Assembly: GCA_902578385.1 (NCBI GenBank)
Contig: CACHCR010000003.1
Span: 43,048-107,047 of the forward strand
Source of the DNA: an uncultured Fidelibacterota bacterium
GTDB taxonomy: Bacteria; Fidelibacterota; Marinisomatia; Marinisomatales; Marinisomataceae
Length of the DNA stretch: 64,000 nt
Direction: 5' to 3'
Positions 1 through 8,710 of the stretch are shown here, piece after piece. Under the pieces are notes generated by a model. That model had not been told where the DNA came from, searched no databases, and was given only the letters and a program-made list of their open reading frames with translations. Each line of letters starts with the position of its first letter. Within the stretch, counting starts at the first letter, position 1. The position numbers and the translations under genes are program-made.

Positions 1-1021
1 CTAAATCTACTCCATACTTATCGAATAATGGTTTCCAGCGTTTACGTCTTTCTGGGTAATCTCTTTTGGTTGTTGCGGAGTATAATGGATGATGAAAAAA
101 AGCAATAGTCCATTTATGTGGATTGGTTTTTAAAACAGTTTCTAGCCATTCCATTTGTTCCTCAATTTTTACATTACTATTTAAAGCAATAAAACGCACC
201 CCTTGATAGTCTAGAAAGTAATTTGTTTCAAGAAGGCCACTAACTCCATTATTTGGAAGAGTAAATTGATGATTCCATTGAATAGATAATGTTTTTTTTC
301 TTATAGGAATATCTTTTTGATATAATGGTCTATATTCATGATTTCCAGGAACTGCTAAAGAGGGAAGAGTTCTATGAATCCATCCTCCTGCAGCAAACCA
401 TTCATGCCATTCTTCTTCATTATGTGCATCGTCTACTAAATCTCCAGCATGTAAAATGAAACTAGCTTCAGGAGCTTTTTTATATCCTTCTCTTATCAAT
501 CTTGACCATAAATCATATATGTAATTTTGAGCATCTCCCACATACAAAAAAGAAAATGGTTCGTTGGTTTTATATGCAGTAGTAAACTGTATCCATTCGC
601 TCCAATGTTTACCATCACCTACACGATATGCATAAGTAGTGTTCGGTTCTAAATCAGTAAAAGTAACTGAATGATAGTTGTGGTTTAAGCTATTAAAAGA
701 TTTTTTAGAATTAAGATAATGATTTACAACATTCGAATACCTTAGATTTGAAGTCTTGGCTAGAAATCTTTCTGAGTTTAATACAAACCTTGGATTTGCT
801 TTTGCTTGAGCAATTTCACCAAAACCTTTATTTATTTCTCTGTTCGTTCTCCATGTAACACTAATAGTAGTAGCGGGATCATCTGAGTAGTTTAATAAAA
901 TATGATCAGGAAACTTTTTGGGATTACTCCAATTTTTTTCAAATTCAGTTTTTTTAGGAATAGACTGTGCAAAAATTATATTTAAAAATATAAGTGTCAA
1001 TATCATTAGTTTTTGATACAT
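1..1021 (-). CDS. Purple acid phosphatase-like metallophosphoesterase, C-terminus cut by window edge
   Basis: The frame is open from an ATG at 1021 to the left edge of the window, giving about 340 residues without a stop, so the C-terminus lies outside. The N-terminus (MYQKLMILTLIFLNIIFAQ) is a signal peptide. A fibronectin-like N-terminal domain of the purple acid phosphatase type follows, containing DPATTISVTWRT. The calcineurin-like phosphoesterase core then shows GDAQ, AGDLVDD, PGNHEYRP and FFHHPLYSA, the expected metal-ligand motifs in order. It probably hydrolyses phosphate esters in the periplasm or outside the cell. It is divergent from the PhoD-like gene at 1100, with a 78-nt gap that must hold both promoters. 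The family is confident; the substrate is unknown. Confidence 0.85.
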   Translation of the reverse strand, partial: MYQKLMILTLIFLNIIFAQSIPKKTEFEKNWSNPKKFPDHILLNYSDDPATTISVTWRTNREINKGFGEIAQAKANPRFVLNSERFLAKTSNLRYSNVVNHYLNSKKSFNSLNHNYHSVTFTDLEPNTTYAYRVGDGKHWSEWIQFTTAYKTNEPFSFLYVGDAQNYIYDLWSRLIREGYKKAPEASFILHAGDLVDDAHNEEEWHEWFAAGGWIHRTLPSLAVPGNHEYRPLYQKDIPIRKKTLSIQWNHQFTLPNNGVSGLLETNYFLDYQGVRFIALNSNVKIEEQMEWLETVLKTNPHKWTIAFFHHPLYSATTKRDYPERRKRWKPLFDKYGVDL

Positions 1022-1099
1022 CTTTAATAATAACAATTATTTAGTTGATTGCGTAATTAAAAAATAAGATTTAAGTTTTTTAAACGTCAGGACATTAAA

Positions 1100-2116
1100 A
1101 TGAAAAAATTAATTTTTATAACACTATTCTTATTTCTTTCTTGTGAAGAAAATCAACCAACACAAAATATTAAAGATCCAAACATCTATAGTATTGGATT
1201 TGGTTCTTGTCTAACGCAAGAACGTTCCATGCCTATTTTTAATTCCATCAAATCTGAGAATTATGATTTATTTTTAATGTTAGGTGATAACGTATATGGA
1301 GATTCAGAGCGTGAAGATTTACTTGAATTAAGAGAAGCTTATGATAAGCAAAGAGAAAATTTTGACAGCTTAAATTTAAATTTTCCATTTGAAGCTATTT
1401 GGGATGATCATGATTATGGATTGAACGATGCTGGTAAGGAATATGCCTACAAAGAAGATGCTGAACAGTTATTCTTAGATTTTTGGAATATTCCAGAAGA
1501 CGATATTAGAAGAACAAGACCTGGTTTGTACTTCGAATGGATTGAAAATATTGATGGAATTGAAGTCCAAATGTTGTTTTTAGATACAAGATATTTTAGA
1601 GATGCTTTACTTCCTACAGATGAAAGGGGAGCTCCTGGAAAAGAACGTTATCTTCCTCAAACAGATACATCAACGACTATGCTTGGAGATGTACAGTGGA
1701 ATTGGTTAGAGCAAAAGATGGCTACAGAAGTAGATCATAGAATTATTGTTTCATCTATTCAATTTTTAGCAATGGGGCATGGTTGGGAGGCTTGGAAGAC
1801 ATTACCTCACGAACGTCAAAGACTCATTGATTTAATTGATCAATCATCTTCTGATACCGTTTTATTTATTTCTGGGGATAGACATAGAGCAGGATTATAT
1901 CAATTATCATCTGACTCAGGAAAAAATATTTTTGAAATGACTTCATCTAGTTTAAACCTATCATTCACCAACGATGAAGAGGCAGGTCCTTTAAGAATTG
2001 GTCCAACATTTGTAGATGAAAATTATGGTGAAATTCTTTTAAATAAACTGACCAATGAAATCATAGTTAACTTAAAAGATAATCAAGGTAAAGTAGTACA
2101 GTCTCTTAGTCTATAA
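1100..2116 (+). CDS. PhoD-like alkaline phosphatase family lipoprotein
   Basis: A 338-residue predicted lipoprotein: the N-terminus ends in LFLSC, a lipobox with cysteine at about residue 15. PhoD-type metallophosphatase motifs occur in order: FGSC near the start, GDNVYGD, WDDHDYG, FLDTRYFR and a late SGDRHRAGL. The family hydrolyses phosphomonoesters or diesters outside the cytoplasm with a bound metal centre. Its stop codon overlaps the ATG of the DNA glycosylase at 2116 (TAATG), which suggests translational coupling, although the two functions are unrelated. Together with the divergent phosphatase to its left it suggests organic phosphate scavenging; that pathway role is an inference. Confidence 0.85.
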   Translation: MKKLIFITLFLFLSCEENQPTQNIKDPNIYSIGFGSCLTQERSMPIFNSIKSENYDLFLMLGDNVYGDSEREDLLELREAYDKQRENFDSLNLNFPFEAIWDDHDYGLNDAGKEYAYKEDAEQLFLDFWNIPEDDIRRTRPGLYFEWIENIDGIEVQMLFLDTRYFRDALLPTDERGAPGKERYLPQTDTSTTMLGDVQWNWLEQKMATEVDHRIIVSSIQFLAMGHGWEAWKTLPHERQRLIDLIDQSSSDTVLFISGDRHRAGLYQLSSDSGKNIFEMTSSSLNLSFTNDEEAGPLRIGPTFVDENYGEILLNKLTNEIIVNLKDNQGKVVQSLSL

Positions 2117-2898
2117 TGCCTGAAATATCTGAAGTCAAGCTAACAGCTGAATTTGTAACAGAAACGAACAAAAATCGTCTAATCGAAGAAGTATTATTCC
2201 TTAAAACAAATAAATTAAAGCTCATTGAAGAAATCGACCTGAAAGGTAAAAAAATAAGCGCTCAAAGTAGAGGAAAAGAACTCAAGTTGTTTTTTGACAA
2301 AGAACCAGTAGTGATTTCATTAGGGATGACAGGATGTTTTAAAAACTTTAAAAAAAGAGGATACAAAAATAAGCACTGGAAGCATGGACATATTCGTTTT
2401 CGCATGAGCGATAATACATGGTTTTGTTGGAGTGATGTTAGAAGATTTGGAAAAAGTATCTCAAAAGATTGGAATCCAAACAGGGGGCCAGATGTGTTTA
2501 ATGAAGAAAAGGCTTTTCGTGACCACATTATGAATAATGTTAATCATCGAGATTTTTTAAAGCCAGCTCACACTGCAATCATGAATCAGAAATGGTTTAA
2601 TGGGATGGGAAATTATCTTAGAGCTGAGATTTTAGGTAAATGGGGTAAGAATCCTTTTCAACCCCTAAAAAAGCTTATAAATAAGCCTTTTTTAGATCAT
2701 GTTATTGAACAGATACATGATACCTATAGATTAGGAGGTGGAGAGTTATATTCTTGGATGAATGAAAATAGATCTCATCAAGATCAAGCATTTCATGAAT
2801 GGATGCAATTTTATGGAAAAACTCAAAAAATGACTGACTCTCAAGGAAGGACTTTTTGGTATGCAAAAAAATGGCATAAAGCTCTTAAAGTTTTATAA
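2116..2898 (+). CDS. Fpg/Nei family DNA glycosylase with a zincless finger
   Basis: A 260-residue protein of the formamidopyrimidine-DNA glycosylase/endonuclease VIII family, which excises oxidised bases and cleaves the abasic site. The N-terminus is MPEISEV, so the catalytic proline 2 and glutamate 3 are present. The conserved lysine is in RGKEL (about residue 54) and the H2TH segment is recognisable in NGMGNYLRAEIL. The C-terminal finger lacks the four zinc cysteines but keeps the DNA-contacting arginine context (QGRTFWYAKKWH), as in NEIL1-like zincless-finger enzymes. The usual MPELPEV of Fpg is replaced by MPEISEV, so the substrate cannot be assigned. It overlaps the preceding phosphatase stop by one base. 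Confidence 0.85.
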   Translation: MPEISEVKLTAEFVTETNKNRLIEEVLFLKTNKLKLIEEIDLKGKKISAQSRGKELKLFFDKEPVVISLGMTGCFKNFKKRGYKNKHWKHGHIRFRMSDNTWFCWSDVRRFGKSISKDWNPNRGPDVFNEEKAFRDHIMNNVNHRDFLKPAHTAIMNQKWFNGMGNYLRAEILGKWGKNPFQPLKKLINKPFLDHVIEQIHDTYRLGGGELYSWMNENRSHQDQAFHEWMQFYGKTQKMTDSQGRTFWYAKKWHKALKVL

Positions 2899-2906
2899 AT
2901 TGTAAT

Positions 2907-4142
2907 ATGGATTCATCAATAATCATAACGTTTGCTATCCCATTATTTTTTGGACTAATTCTCATTGAATTTTTTTATGGTATATTGACGAAACAAAATA
3001 ACTATCGCATCAATGATGCTATCACAAGTATGTCGCTTGGTCTTATAAGTCGTTTTGTCCCTATATTGGGTCTAGGATTCCAGTATGTAGTTTATAAAGC
3101 TGTTGCAGAGCAATATAATTTAAAGTTATTAGATGGTGAAGAAATATGGGTTTGGGTCACTGCATTTGTTTTATATGATGTATGTTATTATTGGATGCAT
3201 AGGATTCATCATGAAATTAAAGTTTTTTGGGCAACTCACGTGGTTCATCATCACGGAGAGGAGTTTAACTTATCAACAGCTTTAAGACAGACAAGCACAG
3301 GCTTCTTATGGAAATGGGTATTTTTTCTTCCATTATTTATAATTGGTATTCCTCCTCATATGTATGTAACTGTTGCAGGTTTAAATCTAGTTTATCAGTT
3401 TTGGGTTCACACGGAGCATATTGGTAGATTAGGTTTTTTGGAGTATATATTTGTTACTCCGTCAAATCATCGTGTTCACCATGCTCAAAACGAAGATTAT
3501 TTAGACGCAAATTATGGAGGTGTTTTTATCCTTTGGGATAGAATTTTTGGTACCTTTATCGATGAAAGATCTGATCTAAAACCTGTATATGGTACTGTAA
3601 AGCCTTTAAAATCATTTAATCCTTTCTGGGCCAATATTGAAGTATTTTATCAAATGATTTTTGATTCCTACCACACAGTAAAGTGGTCTGATAAAATTAG
3701 AGTATGGTTTTCACCACCTAATTGGAGACCGGAGGATGTTTCTACCAAATATCCAATTCAAAAAAATGATTTATCAAGTTTTGAAAAGTATGACCCACAA
3801 ATTGGTTTGAGGGAAAAAATATTCGCAGGCACTCAATTTACTGTAATAAATATAATGACCCTTATTATGCTGTTTAACGTCCAGAATTATGTTTATAATG
3901 AAATTTTAGCAGTTATTCTTTTAGTAGTATTTGCTGCAGTAACAAACTCATTTATTCTTGATGGAAAACGTATTGGTTTTAAAGCTGAATTATTAAAATC
4001 AATTGCAGTTTTAGCTTTATTACAGCTTGGATATTTTTCTTCCTCAATGAGTTTCTTTGTTATGTGCTATGCAGTATTTACTTTATTGGCTTCAACTTTC
4101 ATTTTACTATCAAAAGATAAAAATATTATTTCTCCAGTATAA
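2907..4142 (+). CDS. Sterol desaturase/fatty acid hydroxylase superfamily membrane protein
   Basis: A 411-residue integral membrane protein with several hydrophobic helices. It carries the histidine clusters that bind the di-iron centre of this superfamily: HRIHH at about residue 98, HVVHHH at about 111, and NHRVHH at about 187. The layout resembles the C-5 sterol desaturase and alkylglycerol monooxygenase-like bacterial proteins. It has a C-terminal extension of about 150 residues that is hydrophobic in its last 100. It is followed after one base by the flavin monooxygenase gene, so the two oxygenases are probably co-transcribed and may act on the same lipid. The substrate is not known. Confidence 0.87.
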   Translation: MDSSIIITFAIPLFFGLILIEFFYGILTKQNNYRINDAITSMSLGLISRFVPILGLGFQYVVYKAVAEQYNLKLLDGEEIWVWVTAFVLYDVCYYWMHRIHHEIKVFWATHVVHHHGEEFNLSTALRQTSTGFLWKWVFFLPLFIIGIPPHMYVTVAGLNLVYQFWVHTEHIGRLGFLEYIFVTPSNHRVHHAQNEDYLDANYGGVFILWDRIFGTFIDERSDLKPVYGTVKPLKSFNPFWANIEVFYQMIFDSYHTVKWSDKIRVWFSPPNWRPEDVSTKYPIQKNDLSSFEKYDPQIGLREKIFAGTQFTVINIMTLIMLFNVQNYVYNEILAVILLVVFAAVTNSFILDGKRIGFKAELLKSIAVLALLQLGYFSSSMSFFVMCYAVFTLLASTFILLSKDKNIISPV

Positions 4143-4143
4143 T

Positions 4144-5409
4144 ATGTCAGAGAACCCAAAGATTGCAATTATAGGTGCTGGTCCATCTGGATTAACGGCA
4201 TTAAAAAACTTGGTAACTAATGGGTTTGATGTTACTTGTTTTGAAATGAATGATCAAATAGGTGGTAATTGGGTATATAAAGATAAAACAGGTCATTCAA
4301 GCGTATTTAAAACAACTCATATAATTAGTTCAAAAAAATTCTCTGAATACACTGATTTTCCAATGCCCGATGACTATCCAGACTATCCATCTGGAGCTGA
4401 ACTCTTAGCCTATTTTAATAGTTATGTTGATACTTTCAATTTGAAGCAGTACATAAGATTTAATACCAAAATTAAAAAAGCTATTCCTTTGGATAATAAA
4501 TGGAAGTTATTTTATGAAGATTCAAGTAAGGATTTTGATTATTTGATAATTGCAAATGGTCATCATTGGAGTCCAAGAATACCTAAGTTTGAAGGTAGTT
4601 TTTCTGGAGAACTAATGCATTCTCATCAGTTTAAGAATAACGAATATTTTAAAAATAAATCTGTCTTAGTCGTTGGTGGAGGTAATTCAGCATGCGATAT
4701 TGCTGTTGAAATAAGTAGGGTAGCTAAGAAAACATCTATTAGCATGAGAAGAGGATATCACTTCATTCCAAAGTTTATGATGGGTATGCCATCAGATGAG
4801 TATTATGCTAAAACATTATGGATACCGCAACGAATTAGATTATTCTTACAAAAATTAGCACTTAGAATAGTTCAGGGTAAATATGAAAACTATGGATTGC
4901 AAAAACCAGATCATGACATACTACAATCCCATGCAACAGTAAATTCAGAGCTACTTTATTTTATTAAGCATGGCAAAATTAGCCCTAAAAAAAATATAAG
5001 ATGTTTTTCAGAAGAGAATGTAGAGTTTGTGGACGGAAAAAAAGAAGATTTTGACGTAGTACTTTTTGCTACTGGCTATGAAATAAGCTTTCCATTTTTT
5101 AGCACTTCTAATATTGATTATGAAAATAATGATATTGATTTATATAATTTTTGTTTTCATCCAAAGTATACCAACTTGATGTTTGTCGGACTGCTGCAAC
5201 CTTTAGGATGTATTTGGCCTTTATCTGATTTACAGTCACAACAAATTGTTAAATATTTGAAAAATGAATGGAATTATCCTAAGAATTTTGAACAAGCTGT
5301 CATTAAACAACAAAATAATATGCCATACGACTTTATTGATACTCCTAGACATAAACTAGAAGTAGACTTTCATACATTTAGAAAGCATTTAGAAAATGAA
5401 ATTAATTGA
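4144..5409 (+). CDS. Flavin-containing monooxygenase-like NAD(P)/FAD oxidoreductase
   Basis: A 421-residue FMO-type enzyme. I chose the ATG at 4144 because the protein then begins just before the FAD-binding Rossmann motif (GAGPSG, residues 11-16) and one base after the previous stop; an in-frame ATG at 4057 lies inside the hydroxylase gene. A second dinucleotide-binding motif, GGGNSACD, is at about 178-185. An FMO-type FEG-GELMHSHQF segment is at about 149-163, and a late ATGY motif is present. The family inserts one oxygen atom into soft nucleophiles such as amines or sulfides, or carries out Baeyer-Villiger-type reactions. Methylated amine or sulfide oxidation would suit a marine cell, but the substrate is an inference. 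Confidence 0.85.
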   Translation: MSENPKIAIIGAGPSGLTALKNLVTNGFDVTCFEMNDQIGGNWVYKDKTGHSSVFKTTHIISSKKFSEYTDFPMPDDYPDYPSGAELLAYFNSYVDTFNLKQYIRFNTKIKKAIPLDNKWKLFYEDSSKDFDYLIIANGHHWSPRIPKFEGSFSGELMHSHQFKNNEYFKNKSVLVVGGGNSACDIAVEISRVAKKTSISMRRGYHFIPKFMMGMPSDEYYAKTLWIPQRIRLFLQKLALRIVQGKYENYGLQKPDHDILQSHATVNSELLYFIKHGKISPKKNIRCFSEENVEFVDGKKEDFDVVLFATGYEISFPFFSTSNIDYENNDIDLYNFCFHPKYTNLMFVGLLQPLGCIWPLSDLQSQQIVKYLKNEWNYPKNFEQAVIKQQNNMPYDFIDTPRHKLEVDFHTFRKHLENEIN

Positions 5410-5413
5410 TTAA

Positions 5414-5512
5414 ATGAAAAATGAACCTGCTTATAAAATTATCATTTTTCTTGTAGCTGCTTGGATTATTATTTTTTTAGCTTTAATTATATCATTTAAG
5501 ATTGGATTTTAA
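5414..5512 (+). CDS. Small single-span membrane protein, 32 residues
   Basis: A 32-residue frame begins four bases after the monooxygenase stop and encodes a charged N-terminus (MKNEPAYK) followed by one long hydrophobic helix. It may be a small membrane partner co-expressed with the monooxygenase. Nothing in it is recognisable, and the call rests on position, good start context after a stop, and membrane-like composition. Confidence 0.45.
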   Translation: MKNEPAYKIIIFLVAAWIIIFLALIISFKIGF

Positions 5513-5549
5513 TAAAAAACTACCCCTTTTTTATTCAAAAAAATTAGTT

Positions 5550-5583
5550 TTGACATTAAAGTGTGTAAAGTGTACTTTACAAT
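5550..5583 (+). promoter_or_regulatory. Promoter with overlapping 18-bp palindrome upstream of the DUF2207 gene
   Basis: TTGACA at 5550-5555 is a perfect -35 hexamer. Seventeen bases later, TACTTT at 5573-5578 could be a -10 element. The palindrome TGTAAAGTGTACTTTACA (5564-5581, 8-bp arms around GT) covers the -10 region and stops two bases before the ATG at 5584. No Shine-Dalgarno sequence precedes that ATG, so transcription may start at or near it. A repressor bound here would block the promoter. The bound regulator is unknown. Confidence 0.55.
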
Positions 5584-7293
5584 ATGGGAAAGTTTATTTA
5601 TTCAATTAGATTTTTATTTATTGCGCTATTTACTATAACCTTTCTGAGCGCAGCAGATAAATCATACAAAATTGTATCTACAGATATTCAAACTATAATT
5701 AATAATGATGGTACGGTTGATTTTATTGAAACCAGAGAATTTAGTTTCAAAGGAAGTTTTACTTTTGTTTATCAAGTTATTCCAAAAAGAGGATACGATA
5801 AGATCTACGATATTCAAGTTTTTGAAGATGGTGTAGCATATTTAAATAAAGATACAAAGCAAGATGGTACATTTTTAATCGATGAAAGAAAGAGTTCTTA
5901 TAGAATTTATCTTTACCACAATTCTTCCAATGAAGCCAAAAAATTTACTGTAAAGTACACTTTAGAAAATCCATTTACAATTGGTGATAAGGACAGTCAA
6001 TTTTACTGGATTTATTTATCTGATAGGTGGGATAAAAGACCAGGAAATTTATCTATTTCACAAAAATTTTCATCAAACATTCAAAAAAATGATATTATTT
6101 ACGACATAGAAAATCCTTCTAATTCAAAGAAGTATAAGTTAAATATTGAAGATGATTCATTATCATTTTTCTCTTCTGACTTTTCAGTCAATAATGAAAT
6201 GAAATTAAGAACAATATTTCCATCTTCGTATTTTATTAATCCGGTTGTGACTGATTCAAATTTTTCATTAGCTGCAATTGAAAAGAAAAAAAGAGATAAA
6301 GACCTTGCTCAATATTTTATTGGTCTTTTAGCATTATTTTCATTAGTAACATTTATTAGTTATGCCAGAAGAAATCTTACAAAATTCAAAATAGAACCTG
6401 ATGAAAATCAGCAATTCACATCATTTCCTTCAAATGATCATCCAGTAATAGTAAACGGCCTTATTTATCGTGAATTAACGCTTGGTCCTACTGGTGGCGG
6501 TGTATTATCTACGCTTTTTGAACTAGCATCATTAAATAAGCTTAAAATTGAGGTTATTGAAGTAGGTAAGTGGTTCAAATCTAAACGTCTTAAAATTACA
6601 ATTAATAATACTGACACAGATAATGTAAAAAGTAGTTTTGCTAAATTGTTATTAAAAAGAATGAAAAAATTTGGTTCTGAAACTTCATTTAGAGATGTTT
6701 TTAGTGATTTTAGTTTGCATTCATCAGATTGGAAATCTTTAAAGCAAGAAGAGGTATATGGTAAAGGCTGGGTTGATATGTCATATCAGGACGAAAGATA
6801 TCGATTAGCGATATTACAATTTTTGATTTTAAATATAATTGTTTTTTGTGCAATTTGGTTCCAAACTTTTCTTGGTTTTGTATCAATAGCACCTTTTATG
6901 TTTTTTATTGTAACTATTGCAAGTAGCAGATTAACCAAAGAAGGGCAATTGTTATATAATCAATGGGGCTTATTTATGAGTAAGTTAAAAGAAGGTGAGG
7001 TTGATATTAAAAAATTTGATCCTGATTTAATGCTTCAATATTGTCTTGCACTAGGTACACAACCAGAAGAGCTTAAGAGTATCATAAAAAATATTGAGTC
7101 AGAGCATACAGACGGCTTTATTTGGGTCGGTAATGTGGGAGACACTTCAAGCTTATCATCTGCAGCTTCCATGGTAAGTGATATTGCTTCAACCGGTACA
7201 ACCATATCTGCTTCTTTTGCAGGGGATGGTGGCGGTGGCGCTGGCGCTGGCGGTGGTGGCGCTGGCGGTGGTGGCGGTGGTGGCGCTGGATAA
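5584..7293 (+). CDS. DUF2207 family membrane protein with glycine-rich tail
   Basis: A 569-residue protein with an N-terminal signal peptide, then an extracytoplasmic beta-rich domain (about 25-220) typical of DUF2207, containing NNDGTVDFIETREF and a conserved YQVIP. A membrane helix lies at about 244-260, a cytoplasmic region follows, and a pair of helices lies at about 408-445. The last 25 residues are almost only glycine and alanine, a tail also typical of the family. The function of DUF2207 is not known. Its promoter carries a palindromic operator candidate at 5564-5581, so expression is probably controlled rather than constitutive. Confidence 0.85.
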   Translation: MGKFIYSIRFLFIALFTITFLSAADKSYKIVSTDIQTIINNDGTVDFIETREFSFKGSFTFVYQVIPKRGYDKIYDIQVFEDGVAYLNKDTKQDGTFLIDERKSSYRIYLYHNSSNEAKKFTVKYTLENPFTIGDKDSQFYWIYLSDRWDKRPGNLSISQKFSSNIQKNDIIYDIENPSNSKKYKLNIEDDSLSFFSSDFSVNNEMKLRTIFPSSYFINPVVTDSNFSLAAIEKKKRDKDLAQYFIGLLALFSLVTFISYARRNLTKFKIEPDENQQFTSFPSNDHPVIVNGLIYRELTLGPTGGGVLSTLFELASLNKLKIEVIEVGKWFKSKRLKITINNTDTDNVKSSFAKLLLKRMKKFGSETSFRDVFSDFSLHSSDWKSLKQEEVYGKGWVDMSYQDERYRLAILQFLILNIIVFCAIWFQTFLGFVSIAPFMFFIVTIASSRLTKEGQLLYNQWGLFMSKLKEGEVDIKKFDPDLMLQYCLALGTQPEELKSIIKNIESEHTDGFIWVGNVGDTSSLSSAASMVSDIASTGTTISASFAGDGGGGAGAGGGGAGGGGGGGAG

Positions 7294-7375
7294 GCTATTA
7301 GTCACATAATACTACCTACTTGTTATAAAAAAAAATCTTCACTAAAATTGATAGTCAACCAATTGGAGTAAAATA

Positions 7376-7795
7376 ATGAAAAAAGCTATAATACTTTTTT
7401 TACTTTTAAGTTTTGGACTTTCACAATCTAAAGTTTCTATACAAGATAAAGAAATTGAGATTAATGAAAACGAAGCAGTGATGGAAGTTTTAGGAATGGT
7501 TTGTTCAATGTGCGCCTTTGGAATTGGAGAAGGTTTTTCAAAAACTGATTTTATTGATAAATCTAAGTTTTCAGATGGAGTTTCAGTTGATATTGATGCT
7601 CAATATGTTCAGCTTGGATTATTAGAATCTGCAAATATAAATCCTGAAAAAATAGTTCAAGTTATTCAAGATGCAGGGTATGATGTTAGTCTACTTTTTA
7701 TATTACAAAATGATAAATTAACTAAGTTTGGTACAGATAAACTTGGAATTTTGCAGCCAATAGCATTTAACCTTACTTCTGATAGAAGTAACTAA
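7376..7795 (+). CDS. Secreted heavy-metal-associated (HMA)-like protein
   Basis: A 139-residue protein with a signal peptide (cleavage near LSFGLSQS). The mature part looks like a degenerate HMA fold. It has EVLGMVCSMCAFGIG at about 38-51, where C43 and C46 match the metal-binding CxxC loop, and a C-terminal strand-helix with VQVIQDAGYDV, as in MerP and copper chaperones. The stretch between is longer than in a standard 70-residue HMA domain. It is preceded by a TTGGAG ribosome-binding site and followed after 11 bases by a secreted protein gene, which may be its partner. A periplasmic copper or mercury carrier is likely, but the metal is unknown. Confidence 0.65.
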   Translation: MKKAIILFLLLSFGLSQSKVSIQDKEIEINENEAVMEVLGMVCSMCAFGIGEGFSKTDFIDKSKFSDGVSVDIDAQYVQLGLLESANINPEKIVQVIQDAGYDVSLLFILQNDKLTKFGTDKLGILQPIAFNLTSDRSN

Positions 7796-7806
7796 AAAAA
7801 TAATTC

Positions 7807-8409
7807 ATGTTTAGAATTTTTTTTACTCTAATTATCATCTTTAGCAGTGTATCTGCTCATCCAGTAATATTTAAAAATGGTAAAGTGTTTTGGATAACAC
7901 AAAACCCAAGTTTTAATGATATAAGGTTTGGAATTTCTAAGACAAGTAATTGGTTAATTGGTGGAAGAATTCTCCAGGATAGAAAGACTGATGAGACTTT
8001 TGCATTAATGAATAACAACTATTTAGTCAAAAGATGGAATAATAAAAATTCACAAGCAAATATTTATTTATTATCTAGTGTTGGTTTAAATACTGAAAAT
8101 TCAGAAAGTATGGCTACTGTGGGTATCCATGGTGATTGGGAAAATCGTCAGTTTATGGTAATGGAAATGCTTGAGTATTATTCATACAATAATGCTTGGG
8201 TATCAAATACAAGAGTAGCTTATAGTCCTTTTAAAGTAGACTATTCTAAGACATCAGCTTGGTTTATAGCACATTATCGAGTTGAATATCATAATGATAG
8301 TTATTCCTATATGTTTTTTCCAGTGATTCGTCTTTTTAAAAAAAATTACCTATTCGAACTAGGATCGAATGGAAAAAACTCATTTTTATCTTTTATGACA
8401 CATTTCTAA
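7807..8409 (+). CDS. Secreted protein of unknown function next to the HMA-like gene
   Basis: A 200-residue protein with a clear signal peptide (MFRIFFTLIIIFSSVSA followed by HP). The rest alternates aromatic and polar residues in short strands, which suggests a small beta-barrel or other beta-rich envelope protein. I recognise no family. It begins 11 bases after the HMA-like gene, so the pair is probably one operon, possibly for metal handling. The link is positional only. Confidence 0.6.
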   Translation: MFRIFFTLIIIFSSVSAHPVIFKNGKVFWITQNPSFNDIRFGISKTSNWLIGGRILQDRKTDETFALMNNNYLVKRWNNKNSQANIYLLSSVGLNTENSESMATVGIHGDWENRQFMVMEMLEYYSYNNAWVSNTRVAYSPFKVDYSKTSAWFIAHYRVEYHNDSYSYMFFPVIRLFKKNYLFELGSNGKNSFLSFMTHF

Positions 8410-8456
8410 TGCGTACTAATTGATTTTTAAAATTGTAAGCCTTACTTTCTTCTCAA

Positions 8457-8591
8457 ATGTTAAAGCAAATAAACAACCTGTCTGATAATCTTATATCAAT
8501 TCTTGATACTAAAATTGGTTTTTATATATCTTTATTTTTTACGCTTACTGTTGCAATATTAATCTTTTTAAAGGTGTTAATTGATGGATAA
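8457..8591 (+). CDS. Small membrane protein, 44 residues
   Basis: A 44-residue frame (starting MLKQINNLSDNLIS) has a polar N-terminal helix and one transmembrane helix (GFYISLFFTLTVAILIF). Its last 8 bases overlap the start of another small membrane protein frame at 8584. Coding potential cannot be tested here, but the overlapping arrangement and hydrophobic pattern support expression. Confidence 0.45.
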   Translation: MLKQINNLSDNLISILDTKIGFYISLFFTLTVAILIFLKVLIDG

Positions 8592-8688
8592 ATTAATAGA
8601 TAAAATTGTACATTTTTGTTTAGATAGTAAGTTAGTTTTATTTTTAATTTTTATAGCGTTAATACTAAAATTATTAAGTATTTATTAA
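8584..8688 (+). CDS. Small membrane protein, 34 residues
   Basis: A 34-residue frame overlaps the preceding 44-residue frame by 8 bases. It has a short amphipathic start (MDKLIDKIVHFCLDSK) and a hydrophobic end (LVLFLIFIALILKLL). No family is recognised. The layout parallels the frame before it: short polar segment, then a single membrane span. Confidence 0.4.
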   Translation: MDKLIDKIVHFCLDSKLVLFLIFIALILKLLSIY

Positions 8689-8710
8689 TACAAACTAAAG
8701 GGGATAAAAA

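Noticed and set aside
7230-7292. GC-rich GGTGGC repeats that look like a tandem repeat array or foreign DNA
   Set aside because: They are codons of the glycine/alanine tail of the DUF2207 protein, a usual feature of that family.
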